This document shows positions 25,000 through 33,268 of a stretch of DNA of 64,000 nt, one piece after another. Origin of the DNA: Propionibacterium acidifaciens DSM 21887 (GTDB lineage Bacteria > Actinomycetota > Actinomycetes > Propionibacteriales > Propionibacteriaceae); contig NZ_AUFR01000015.1 in NCBI RefSeq assembly GCF_000426605.1, positions 1 to 64,000 on the forward strand, written 5' to 3'. Under the pieces are notes generated by a model, which ran no database searches, was not told the DNA's origin, and worked only from the letters and a program-made list of their open reading frames with translations. The translations under genes and the position numbers were made by a program. Positions within the stretch are counted from its first letter, which is position 1, and every line of letters starts with the position of its first letter.

Positions 25000-27043
25000 C
25001 CGTACCCGCCTGCTCGGCCGCGGTCGGGTCCTCGTTGGCGCGCGAGGCGATGTGCGAGACGATCCGCTCGACCGCCTCGTCGACGGGCACGCCGTTGAAC
25101 TGGCTGCCGTCGCGGAAGCGGAAGCTCACGGCGCCGGCCGCGCGGTCGGTCTGCCCCGCGATGAGCATGAACGGCGCCTTCTGGCGGGTGGCGTTGCGGA
25201 TCTTCTTCTGCATGCGGTCGTCGGAGTCGTCGATCTCGACGCGCACGCCCCGGGCCCTGAGCCGGGCGGCCACCCCGGCCAGGTAGTCGTTGAACTCGCC
25301 GGCGACCGGGATGCCGACGACCTGGACCGGGCTCAGCCAGGCCGGGAAGGCCCCGGCGTAGTGCTCGGTGAGCACGCCGATGAAGCGCTCCACCGAGCCG
25401 AGCTTGGCCGAGTGGATCATCACGGGCCGCCGGTGCGAGCCGTCGGGGGCGGTGTACTCCAGGCCGAAGCGCTCGGGCTGGTTGAAGTCGTACTGGATGG
25501 TCGACATCTGCCAGGTGCGACCGATGGCGTCCCTGACCTGGACCGAGACCTTGGGGCCGTAGAAGGCCGCGCCCCCCGGGTCGGGCACGAGCTGGAGGCC
25601 GGTGGCCCGGCAGGCCCGCTCGAGCGTCCGGGTGGCGTCGGCCCAGTCCTCGTCCGAGCCGATGAACTTGTCCTTGCGGGGGCCCTCCTCGTCGCGCGTG
25701 GACAGCTCGAGGTGGAAGTCGTCGAGGCCGAACGCCTCGAGGATCGACAGGAAGAAGGCGATCTGGTCGGTGATCTCCCGCCCCGCCTGCTCGGGCGTGC
25801 AGTAGGTGTGCGAGTCGTCCTGCGTGAAGCCGCGCATGCGGGTCAGGCCGTGGACGACGCCCGACTTCTCGTAGCGGTAGTCGTGCCCCATCTCGAACAG
25901 GCGCAGCGGCAGCTCGCGGTAGGAGCGCCCGCGGGACCGGAAGATGAGGTTGTGCATCGGGCAGTTCATGGCCTTGAGGTAGTACTCCTGGCCGGCCCGG
26001 GTGAGCGCGCCGTCGGCGTCGTGCCCCTCGTCGACGGCCATGGGCGGGAACATCGTGTCGGCGTAGTACGGCAGGTGGCCCGAGGTGCGGAACAGGCCGC
26101 CCTTGCTGATCTCGGGCGTGTGGACGATGTCGAAGCCGGCCTCGAGGTGGCGGTCGATGACGTAGGACTCGATCTCGTGGCGCAGGATGCCGCCCCTGGG
26201 GTGGAAGAGCACCAGGCCGGGACCGATCTCCTCGGGGAAGCTGAACAGGTCGAGCTCGGCTCCCAGCGTGCGGTGGTCGCGCCGGGCGGCCTCGGCCAGA
26301 CGCTCCTGGTGGGCCTTGAGGTCCTCGCGGCTGGCCCAAGCGGTGCCGTAGACGCGCTGGAGGGTGTCCCTGCTCTGGTCGCCGCGCCAGTAGGCGGCGC
26401 TGGTCCTCGTGAGGGCGACCGCCTTGAGGTAGCCGGTGTTCGGCACGTGGGGGCCCCGGCACAGGTCCTTCCAGGCCACCGTCCCGTCGCGGCGGACGTT
26501 GTCGTAGACGGTCAGCTCGGCGCCACCCACCTCGACCCGGGAGCCGTCGTCGGCACCGGGTCGTCCCTTGTCGGCGATCAGTTCGAGCTTGAACGGCTCG
26601 TCGGCCTCCTCGGCCAGGGCCTGCTCCTCGGTGACGACGCGGCGGACGAAGCGCTGGCGCTGCTTGATGATCGCCTGCATCCGCTTCTCGATCGCCTTGA
26701 GGTCCTCGGGGCCCAGCGGGTCGGTCTTGAAGTCGTAGTAGAAGCCGTCGGTGATGGGCGGGCCGATGCCGAGCCGGGCCTGTGGGAAGAGCTCCTGGAG
26801 CGCCTGGGCGGTCACGTGCGCGGCGGAGTGCCGGATGATCGCCAGGCCCTCGCCGCTCGTGGCGAGGACGGGCTCGACCCGGTCGCCGTCGGCGAGCTCG
26901 GTGGCCAGGTCGACGGTGGTGCCGTTGACTCGCATGGCGACGACGGACGTGTCGTCGCCGAAGAGGTCCAGACCCGTGGTCCCCCTGTCGACCGCCCTGG
27001 ACTCCTCCCCGGGATCGCTGACGATGACGACTGACACCGACAC
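24992..27043 (-). CDS. thrS: Threonyl-tRNA synthetase
   Basis: 683 residues. N-terminal TGS domain, then the editing/SAD domain with [16 protein letters not shown] and the metal-binding HxxxH/C features. The class II core has [30 protein letters not shown] and a C-terminal anticodon-binding domain. GTG 27043 is preferred: AAAGGA lies about six bases upstream and the longer frame adds unrelated residues. It heads the PIM operon; no T-box leader is visible in the 206-base divergent region to 27250. Confidence 0.95.
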   Translation of the reverse strand: MSVSVVIVSDPGEESRAVDRGTTGLDLFGDDTSVVAMRVNGTTVDLATELADGDRVEPVLATSGEGLAIIRHSAAHVTAQALQELFPQARLGIGPPITDGFYYDFKTDPLGPEDLKAIEKRMQAIIKQRQRFVRRVVTEEQALAEEADEPFKLELIADKGRPGADDGSRVEVGGAELTVYDNVRRDGTVAWKDLCRGPHVPNTGYLKAVALTRTSAAYWRGDQSRDTLQRVYGTAWASREDLKAHQERLAEAARRDHRTLGAELDLFSFPEEIGPGLVLFHPRGGILRHEIESYVIDRHLEAGFDIVHTPEISKGGLFRTSGHLPYYADTMFPPMAVDEGHDADGALTRAGQEYYLKAMNCPMHNLIFRSRGRSYRELPLRLFEMGHDYRYEKSGVVHGLTRMRGFTQDDSHTYCTPEQAGREITDQIAFFLSILEAFGLDDFHLELSTRDEEGPRKDKFIGSDEDWADATRTLERACRATGLQLVPDPGGAAFYGPKVSVQVRDAIGRTWQMSTIQYDFNQPERFGLEYTAPDGSHRRPVMIHSAKLGSVERFIGVLTEHYAGAFPAWLSPVQVVGIPVAGEFNDYLAGVAARLRARGVRVEIDDSDDRMQKKIRNATRQKAPFMLIAGQTDRAAGAVSFRFRDGSQFNGVPVDEAVERIVSHIASRANEDPTAAEQAGTGE

Positions 27044-27249
27044 TTCTGTTCCTTTCGGCGGCGAACCGGGCCGCTCGTGATGACGCCCCCGCGCGGACGG
27101 GAGCGGGCCCCGATGCGGGGAGCCTCGTAACATTCTGCCCCATCCGTCAGGAGCGACGGCGTATTCGACCGTCGACGGTCATGTCGCCTGCGCCCCGGTC
27201 CCGTCCGGCCCCTGTCGCCGACATGCCCGGTGTGCGATACTCACGCACT

Positions 27250-28104
27250 ATGAGTGATCCGCAGAACCCGAGCCCGAACGGAACCGGTCCCGCCGAGGAC
27301 GCCGGGGCCCCGCAGCCCTCGACCGGACCCGACGCGCCCACCAGGGCGCAGGGTCAGCCCCTCACCGGCCAGGACGCCCTCAACCAGGCGTACGGCCAGC
27401 CCCAGCGGGCCGGTCAGCCCCAACAGCCTCCTCAGCCCCAGCAGTTCGCCCCCACCGGGGCCCAGCCCCCGCAGGGCGGTCAGATTCCTCCCGGCGGCCC
27501 CGTCCCGCCGGCCGGTCAGATCCCCCCGGGCGGCCCCGTCCCCGGCGGCGATGCCCTCATGGGCGGCAGCGTCCCGGCCGAGAAGGGCAGGTCCCGGGCC
27601 GTCGCCATCGTCTCGGCGATCCTGGTGGTCGTCCTTCTCGCGGCGGCCGGTCTGGTCATCAACCACCTGCGCACCTCGCACGACGCGACGAAGGACGTCG
27701 GCAAGTGCGTGACCCTGTCCGGCAGCAAGGACGACGTGAAGACCAAGCGCGTCGACTGCAGCACCGCCGGCTCCTACTACGTCGCCAAGGCCGGCGCCGC
27801 CGAGACCTGCACGGACGTGACCGACACGGACAAGAACTACGGCGGCACCTACGACGAGATCACCGTCCAGAGGTCCGGCTCGTCGGCCAAGATGTGCCTG
27901 GTTCCCCAGCTCGTCGAGGGCAGCTGCTACGCCGAGGACCTGAACGACCTGACGTACCAGAGCATCGACTGCAGCGATCCCCACGCCTACATCCGCGTCG
28001 ACCAGATCATCGAGGAGTACGACGCCACCTGCCCCGACACCTCGACGGGCGGTCTCACCTACGACACGCCGGCCCGCACCTACTGCATCTCGCAGCCGGA
28101 GTGA
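27250..28104 (+). CDS. Gln/Pro-rich single-pass membrane protein with Cys-rich outer domain
   Basis: 284 residues. Residues 1-115 are cytoplasmic, disordered and rich in Gln, Pro and Gly with two near-identical GQIPPGGPVP-type units. A single transmembrane segment (AVAIVSAILVVVLLAAAGLV) follows. The outer domain of about 145 residues has eight cysteines, probably disulfide bonded (KCVTLSG, VDCSTAG, TCTDVT, CYAEDL, IDCSDPHAY, TCPDTS, YCISQPE). The layout matches actinobacterial LppU/septum-like proteins of unknown role and echoes the gene at 396-1394. Divergent from thrS and followed by a strong terminator. Confidence 0.75.
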   Translation: MSDPQNPSPNGTGPAEDAGAPQPSTGPDAPTRAQGQPLTGQDALNQAYGQPQRAGQPQQPPQPQQFAPTGAQPPQGGQIPPGGPVPPAGQIPPGGPVPGGDALMGGSVPAEKGRSRAVAIVSAILVVVLLAAAGLVINHLRTSHDATKDVGKCVTLSGSKDDVKTKRVDCSTAGSYYVAKAGAAETCTDVTDTDKNYGGTYDEITVQRSGSSAKMCLVPQLVEGSCYAEDLNDLTYQSIDCSDPHAYIRVDQIIEEYDATCPDTSTGGLTYDTPARTYCISQPE

Positions 28105-28154
28105 GCCGACGGCCGACGACTCCGTCGTGACGTCCCGTCCCGACGACGACCATC

Positions 28155-28188
28155 CTGCGGGTGGCGGACTGCGGTCCGCCACCCGCAG
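28155..28188 (+). terminator. Rho-independent-type hairpin after the gene at 27250
   Basis: A perfect 15-base-pair stem (CTGCGGGTGGCGGAC, 28155-28169, with its complement at 28174-28188) and a four-base loop, 51 bases after the stop. The remaining sequence to 28487 shows no gene. Confidence 0.8.
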
Positions 28189-28453
28189 CCGTCCTCTCCC
28201 CCAGTCCGTCCAGCCGGACACGGGGGCACGAGGCCGGGGCCACGAGGCGGCTCGGACGACGGGAGGGGGCCGGGCCGGCGCGGGCGACGACCACTCGGGA
28301 GGAGGGGCGGCGGACCGGACGAGACGTTGCGGGCCGGGCAGGGGTCGGGCGGGAACAGGAAGGGGCGAGCGCGCCCGGGAGGACCGGGCGTCCACCCCCC
28401 ATCCATGAGAGACGGTCGGCCGACGCACGGAAGGAGCAAGCGCCCGGAGAACG

Positions 28454-28482
28454 ACGATCCCCGGCGGGTGCCGGGGGATCGT
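28454..28482 (-). terminator. Hairpin downstream of tRNA cluster
   Basis: ACGATCCCC-GGC pairs with GCCGGGGGATCGT; it lies six bases past the 3' end of tRNA-Val on the minus strand and is followed by a T-containing tract. Confidence 0.6.
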
Positions 28483-28487
28483 TCTGG

Positions 28488-28559
28488 TGGGCGACACTGG
28501 GTTCGAACCAGTGACCTCTTCCGTGTCAGGGAAGCGCGCTACCACTGCGCCAGCCGCCC
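28488..28559 (-). tRNA. tRNA-Val (GAC)
   Basis: 72-base cloverleaf, acceptor GGGCGGC/GTCGCCC, anticodon loop CTGACAC, T-arm ACTGGTTCGAACCCAGT. CCA is not encoded. Last gene of a Gly-Cys-Val tRNA cluster. Confidence 0.93.
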
Positions 28560-28560
28560 G

Positions 28561-28631
28561 AGGTGGAGACGGGATTTGAACCCGTGTATACGGATTTGCA
28601 GTCCGCTGCCTCGCCTCTCGGCCACTCCACC
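28561..28631 (-). tRNA. tRNA-Cys (GCA)
   Basis: 71-base cloverleaf, acceptor GGTGGAG/CTCCACC, anticodon loop CTGCAAA, T-arm ACGGGTTCAAATCCCGT. One base from tRNA-Val, so certainly co-transcribed. Confidence 0.93.
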
Positions 28632-28694
28632 GGGTGAAGAGCCTGCCTCCACCACGGAGTCTCGTGGTCAGTGGATGGGGCCAAGACCTCTCCG

Positions 28695-28767
28695 AGCGGA
28701 CGACGGGACTCGAACCCGCGACCCTCACCTTGGCAAGGTGATGCTCTACCAACTGAGCCACGTCCGC
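28695..28767 (-). tRNA. tRNA-Gly (GCC)
   Basis: 73-base cloverleaf, acceptor GCGGACG/CGTCCGC, anticodon loop TTGCCAA, T-arm GCGGGTTCGAGTCCCGT. First of the three-tRNA cluster. Confidence 0.93.
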
Positions 28768-28899
28768 AGCGCTTCTCGGCAGGCCGCCTCGCCGGCTCAC
28801 CTCGCCGAAGTGCGGGGACCACATTAGCGAACTCACCCTGACGGCACAACTCGGGCGCTCCCGCAGGATCCGGCCCGACCGTGCCGACACGACTCCGAC

Positions 28900-28922
28900 C
28901 AGGTATGTCACAGGTATGTCAC
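28900..28922. repeat. Tandem repeat of CAGGTATGTCA
   Basis: The 11-base unit CAGGTATGTCA occurs twice head to tail, followed by CAC. Its A/T content stands out locally. It could be a tandem operator or a promoter element for the divergent tRNA transcripts. Confidence 0.5.
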
Positions 28923-29065
28923 ACCGAAAAGTTCTCCTTCCCCGAGATGCCCGGGTCGTCGCGACGCCTCACGCCCCGACGCCCCCCGGGACCCGCCAGT
29001 GGACCCCGCGAGGGCCCTCCGGACGAGGTCCCTTGGAAGCCGTCGGCCTCCGGAAGTGCGGTTCG

Positions 29066-29194
29066 ATGATGAGCCGGAAGCGGCCTCGGCACCGGCAGGA
29101 CCCGCGGCCCGCGGAAGTGCCCTGGGACCAGCCCGCGGCCGCGCAACCGGCGTACGTCGGGCCCGCAGTCGCGGGAGCGCCCCCTCCCGAGTGA
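29066..29194 (+). CDS. Possible small Arg/Pro-rich protein (42 aa)
   Basis: ATG ATG AGC start, basic N-terminus (MMSRKRPRHRQDPRP) and Ala/Pro-rich end. Of 42 codons, 36 end in G or C, consistent with coding but also with local composition. No clear Shine-Dalgarno. Function unknown; it may be chance. Confidence 0.25.
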   Translation: MMSRKRPRHRQDPRPAEVPWDQPAAAQPAYVGPAVAGAPPPE

Positions 29195-29317
29195 CCGCCG
29201 GGCGCACCGGCCCCGTCGGGCCCGCGGGAACACCCGGCACAGGACGCCGGCACCGGGCCCGTCCGCCGTGTCCGGTTTGTCCCGGCGCGCGACGGTGCGC
29301 TAGCTTTGTTCCGCCCC

Positions 29318-29389
29318 GGGCGATTGGCGCAGCGGTAGCGCGCTTCGTTCACACCGAAGAGGTCACTGGTTCGAACCCAGTATCGCCCA
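29318..29389 (+). tRNA. tRNA-Val (CAC)
   Basis: 72-base cloverleaf, acceptor GGGCGAT/ATCGCCC, anticodon loop TTCACAC, T-arm ACTGGTTCGAACCCAGT identical to that of the GAC tRNA-Val at 28488. Opposite strand from that gene. Confidence 0.93.
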
Positions 29390-29551
29390 CCCCACCGAGC
29401 CGTCGGCGATGCGCCGACGCTTCCCCGGCCGTCCTTCCGACCGGCCATCCATTCACCATGCGAGACGAGCGCTCCGCGCAGCACGCCTCCGCGCACCCGA
29501 CCGGCACGCTCTGGGCGAATCTGGGGAAAAGCCCTCCGACCCCGGCCTGAG

Positions 29552-29634
29552 CAGAAGATTCTTCTGTTCGCGAGCAGCCCCGCAGCCCACAGGACGGAGA
29601 CGCACCGAAGGGTGACATGAATTTTTCGTGTCAC
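29552..29634. promoter_or_regulatory. Two palindromes upstream of the CbiX-like gene
   Basis: CAGAAGATTCTTCTG (29552-29566) is a 6+3+6 palindrome. GTGACA (29612) and TGTCAC (29629) form a second inverted repeat around an A/T-rich centre. Both lie 100-190 bases before the ATG at 29738, in a 348-base gap that holds no gene. They look like repressor or CRP/FNR-type operators. Confidence 0.45.
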
Positions 29635-29737
29635 ATCGTGGACAGACGATTTGCCAATCCCTCCGAGATGTCCGAAGCTTGAGACAAGACAACGGCAATG
29701 GCGCCGCCCTGACACTACAAGAGACAAGGGCACGCAG

Positions 29738-30526
29738 ATGACTGCACCGGCATTGATCCTGTTGGCTGACGGCGCCGAGGAGATTCGGCTGCTCCGCAAG
29801 CAGATGCAGATCCAGCGCCCCGAGCTCCCCGTCCATCTCGCCTTCCTCGATCACTGCCCGCCGAGCGGTCTGCAGGTCATCAGCGCCCTTGCCTCCCACG
29901 GGACGCGGGAGGCCGTGTTCGTCCCCATGTCCCTGACCCAGGCGGTCGACGCCGGTCAGGCCGCCGTCGACATGTTCAAGCTCGTCCGCACGACCCATCC
30001 CGACATGAACCTCGCCATGGCCCGCCCGATCGGCCCGGCCACCGAACTGCTCAACATTCTCGACATCCGGCTGCGCAACGCCCTGTCGAGCTGCCACGCG
30101 CTCGAGCTGGACGGGCTCGTGCTGGCCACCCCGGACACCGGTGACGTCCGGGGTCAGAGCCTCATCGCCCGCCGCGCCCGTCAGTGGAGCTCGCACCACC
30201 GCCTGCCGGTCGCCATGGCCTGCGTCGACGGCTCCGGCTCGTCCATCGCCGCCGCGATCGGCCTGCTGCGCGACCAAGGCCGCCGGAGCATCGCTGTCGG
30301 CTCGCTCTTTCTCACCGCCTCCGACCGCTTCATGGCGGCCGCCGAGCAGGCCCTGGCCGCCGGGGCGCTCACGGTGAGCGCCCCGCTGGGCGCCGACGAG
30401 CGGATCATCGAGCTCGTCATGAGCCGCTACGCGTTCACCACCATGGACATGCTCGACGACGTCCCGGCCGACGAGCACTTGGGCGACGACGTCATCACGA
30501 GCTCCCCGGAGCTCATCGCCCTGTGA
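29738..30526 (+). CDS. CbiX/SirB-like sirohydrochlorin-chelatase family protein, motif-degenerate
   Basis: 262 residues, two half-domains as in CbiX-type chelatases. ALILLADGAEEIRLL stands where the family has LVxHGSR, so the metal-binding His-Gly-Ser is absent. VPMSLTQAVDAGQAAVDMF stands where VPLFLxxGxHVxxDIP is usual, again without the His. MARPIGPATELLNIL matches the following PLGP segment. The fold seems kept but the chelatase ligands are lost, so a regulatory or other role is likely. It is not adjacent to sirohaem or cob genes. Start chosen by AAGGG seven bases upstream. Confidence 0.6.
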   Translation: MTAPALILLADGAEEIRLLRKQMQIQRPELPVHLAFLDHCPPSGLQVISALASHGTREAVFVPMSLTQAVDAGQAAVDMFKLVRTTHPDMNLAMARPIGPATELLNILDIRLRNALSSCHALELDGLVLATPDTGDVRGQSLIARRARQWSSHHRLPVAMACVDGSGSSIAAAIGLLRDQGRRSIAVGSLFLTASDRFMAAAEQALAAGALTVSAPLGADERIIELVMSRYAFTTMDMLDDVPADEHLGDDVITSSPELIAL

Positions 30527-30705
30527 TCCGCCGGGCGACGGGCTGACGCGGGAACGCGGGTCCCCCGCGGGCCCGCACCGCCGGGCGCTCCACCGGGGCG
30601 GGCCCGCGGCGGCCCCTGCAGCGCCGCCCGGGACCCTGTCATCGCTCATGGGCGCGGGCCGGATGGGACCGGCCCGGGGCGGCGGACGGAGGATTCGGAG
30701 GACCC

Positions 30706-31122
30706 ATGGACGAGCACCGCGACGAGTGGACCGACGAGCAGTGGCGCGCGCAGCTGAGCCCGCAGGAGTTCCAGGTGCTGCGCAGGGGCGGCACCGAGGC
30801 CCCCTTCACCGGCGAGTACACCGACCTCGTTGCCGAGGGCGTCTACCGCTGCCGCGCCTGCGGCGCCGAGCTCTTCCGCTCCGAGACCAAGTTCGCCTCC
30901 CACTGCGGCTGGCCTAGCTTCTACTCGCCGCTGGCCGCCGACCGGGTGCGCTACCTGCCCGACGCCTCGATCCCCGGACGCCCGCGCACCGAGGTGCGCT
31001 GCGCCCGCTGCGACTCCCACCTGGGCCACGTCTTCGAGGGCGAGGGCTACGGCACCCCCACCGACCAGCGCTACTGCATCAACTCGATCTGCCTGAGCTT
31101 CGTCCCCGCGGACGAGCACTGA
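30706..31122 (+). CDS. msrB: Peptide-methionine (R)-S-oxide reductase
   Basis: 138 residues. Structural zinc ligands in YRCRACGAELF and VRCARCDSHLGHVF. The catalytic cysteine is in RYCINSICLSF near the C-terminus, and WPSFY is the substrate pocket motif. It reduces methionine-R-sulfoxide in proteins in the cytosol. Stands alone; no msrA is adjacent. Confidence 0.95.
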   Translation: MDEHRDEWTDEQWRAQLSPQEFQVLRRGGTEAPFTGEYTDLVAEGVYRCRACGAELFRSETKFASHCGWPSFYSPLAADRVRYLPDASIPGRPRTEVRCARCDSHLGHVFEGEGYGTPTDQRYCINSICLSFVPADEH

Positions 31123-31153
31123 GGCGCCCACCGGCGGTTTGTCGAGGGAGCGT

Positions 31154-31203
31154 CGGTGCTCGTCGCGTGGACGAGCACCGAGGGCCGTCCGTCCACCGGA
31201 CGG
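31154..31203 (+). terminator. Two consecutive hairpins after msrB
   Basis: CGGTGCTCGT/ACGAGCACCG (31154-31180) and CCGTCCG/CGGACGG (31185-31203). They lie 32 bases past the msrB stop and may end its transcript. The rest of 31204-31321 shows no further feature. Confidence 0.4.
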
Positions 31204-31321
31204 TCGCGGAGCCGAGGGCCTCGGCCGGCGGGGGGACGGAACCGCCCGGCGGGCGGGCCGGTCACCGGGGGCCGCGGCGTGGCACCCGGCCCGGCGAGCG
31301 GGTGAACCATAGGGTCGAGGC

Positions 31322-31921
31322 ATGTCCACCGACCTGCGCGCTCGCCCCGGGCGCGACGACTTCGACCGCGTCGTCGCCGAGCTCGAGGCGTTCCGCTGGA
31401 GGCCGGGCATCGACGTCGAGACGATCGGCGCCCCGCAGCGCATCGCGCCGTACGGGCACGCGATGGAGGCCGGGCTGGGGGCCGGCGACGAGGACCAGGG
31501 CCTCGGACGACTCATCCTGCTGCACGACCCGGCCGGCAACGACGCCTGGGACGGCGACTGGCGGCTCGTCACCCTCGTACGGGCCGACACCGACGCGGAC
31601 ATGGTCGCCGACTCCCTCATCGGGGAGGTCGCCTGGAGCTGGCTCGTCGAGGCGCTCGACGAGCACGGTGCGGCCCTCACCGCCCCGGCCGGCACGGTGA
31701 CCACCGTGACGAGCCGCTCGTTCGGATCGCTGGGCGCCGAACCCGATCGCGCCGAGATCGAGATCCGGGCGAGCTGGACCCCCCTGCTCGACGATCCCCC
31801 GGGCATCACCGCCCATCTGCGCGCATGGCAGCAGCTCATGTGCCAGGCGGCGGGCCTGCCTCCCCTGCCCGAGAAAATCACCCCTCTCCGCACCGCTCCC
31901 CTCGCGACAGGAACACGATGA
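31322..31921 (+). CDS. DUF3000 family protein
   Basis: 199 residues with the actinobacterial DUF3000 pattern: a start rich in Asp/Arg, then IGAPQRIAPYGHAMEA, GRLILLHDPAGNDAWDG and a C-terminal LRAWQQLMCQAAGLPPLP. Function unknown. Directly coupled to the RNase D gene (ATGA overlap), a neighbourhood shared with many actinobacteria. A role in RNA metabolism is only suggested by context. Confidence 0.8.
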   Translation: MSTDLRARPGRDDFDRVVAELEAFRWRPGIDVETIGAPQRIAPYGHAMEAGLGAGDEDQGLGRLILLHDPAGNDAWDGDWRLVTLVRADTDADMVADSLIGEVAWSWLVEALDEHGAALTAPAGTVTTVTSRSFGSLGAEPDRAEIEIRASWTPLLDDPPGITAHLRAWQQLMCQAAGLPPLPEKITPLRTAPLATGTR

Positions 31922-33243
31922 AGGATCCGGCTGACGGCACGCAGACCGAGACGGAGCTCGACGGCCGGATCGACCCCGAGTCCGGACTGCCCATCCTCGC
32001 GATGCCCCGGGAGGGCATGCCGCCCCTGGTCGACGACGACGCGCTGCTCGCCGAGTGCATCGAGGCGCTCGGCTCGGGCACCGGCCCGGTGGCCATCGAC
32101 ACGGAGCGGGCCCAGAGCTTCCGCTACAGCGGCCGTGCTTATCTCCTCCAGCTGCGCCGCTCCGGCGCGGGCACCTGGCTCATCGACCCGCAGGCCTTCG
32201 AGCCCGGGGACGGCTCGGTGGCCGACCTCGGCGCGCTGCGCGAGGCGATCATCGACGCCGAGTGGATCATCCACGCAGCCAGCTCCGACCTGCCCTGCCT
32301 CGTGGAGCTCGGCCTGCTCCCCGAGCGGCTCTTCGACACCGAGCTCGCCGGGCGCCTGCTCGGGCTGCCGCGCGTCGGGCTCGGCCCGATGACGGAGAGC
32401 TACTTCGGTGTCCATCTGCTCAAGGAGCACTCGGCCGCCGACTGGTCCAAGCGCCCCCTGCCCGCCGACTGGGTCGCCTACGCGGCCCTCGACGTCGAAC
32501 TGCTCATCGAGCTGCGCGCCCTGCTGTGGCGCCAGCTGCACGAGGAGGGCAAGTGGGCCTGGGCGCAGCAGGAGTTCGCGCACATGATCGACTCCCACCG
32601 CACCCCGCCGGACCCGCCCGCCGAGCCGTGGCGCCACGTCAACGGTCTCCACACGGTGCACAGCCGCCGCGGCCTGGCGCTGGTGCGCGAGATCTGGGGC
32701 GAACGCGACCGGCTGGCCCACGACCTCGACCGGGCCCCCGGCAAGATCCTCCCTGACAAGGCGATCAGCGAACTGGCCGGGCGGATCACCAAGGAGAGCC
32801 CCGAGGTGCCGGGCATGACGCAGATGGACACCATCGTGGGCTTCAAGCGTCGCAACGCCCGCCGTTACCGGGGGCGCTGGGTCGCCGCGGCGACGCGCGT
32901 CGCACGAATGCCCGAGTCCGAGCTGCCCCGCCTGCGGGTGCCCCACGAGGGCCCCTCGCACCAGCCGCGCAACTGGCAACGCACCAACCCCGACGCCTGG
33001 CGCCGCTGGCAACGTGTGCGCCCGGCGATGAACCGCCTGGCCAAGGCGCTCCAGGTGCCGCCGGAGAACCTCATCGCCCCCGAGACGCTGCGCTGGCTCG
33101 CCTGGGAGCCGCTCGAGGCCGTCGACGCGGAGCACGCCGCGGCGAGGCTGGCCGCCCACGGCGCCCGCGAATGGCAGTGCCGGCTGTGCGCGCCGGTGCT
33201 CGTCGCCGCGCTGGGCGCGACGCCGCCCGCGGACCGGGACTGA
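31918..33243 (+). CDS. rnd: Ribonuclease D family 3'-5' exonuclease with HRDC domain
   Basis: 441 residues. The DEDD exonuclease domain (about 45-230) shows VAIDTERAQSFRYSGRAYL, WIIHAASSDLPCL and DWVAYAALDVELLIEL. The HRDC domain (about 245-320) includes VHSRRGLALVREIWGERD. A further C-terminal region of 120 residues contains basic patches. It probably trims stable RNA 3' ends. Starts at ATGA overlap with DUF3000. Confidence 0.9.
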   Translation: MKDPADGTQTETELDGRIDPESGLPILAMPREGMPPLVDDDALLAECIEALGSGTGPVAIDTERAQSFRYSGRAYLLQLRRSGAGTWLIDPQAFEPGDGSVADLGALREAIIDAEWIIHAASSDLPCLVELGLLPERLFDTELAGRLLGLPRVGLGPMTESYFGVHLLKEHSAADWSKRPLPADWVAYAALDVELLIELRALLWRQLHEEGKWAWAQQEFAHMIDSHRTPPDPPAEPWRHVNGLHTVHSRRGLALVREIWGERDRLAHDLDRAPGKILPDKAISELAGRITKESPEVPGMTQMDTIVGFKRRNARRYRGRWVAAATRVARMPESELPRLRVPHEGPSHQPRNWQRTNPDAWRRWQRVRPAMNRLAKALQVPPENLIAPETLRWLAWEPLEAVDAEHAAARLAAHGAREWQCRLCAPVLVAALGATPPADRD

Positions 33244-33268
33244 GACCGGGCGGTCCGGCGCCCGACCG

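Larger units (their letters stand above)
28768..29317. other. 550-base region between divergent tRNA genes, largely without genes
   Basis: It should contain promoters of the minus-strand tRNA cluster and of plus-strand tRNA-Val. A tandem 11-base repeat (28900-28922) and one small candidate frame (29066-29194) are the only structures I see. Confidence 0.5.
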
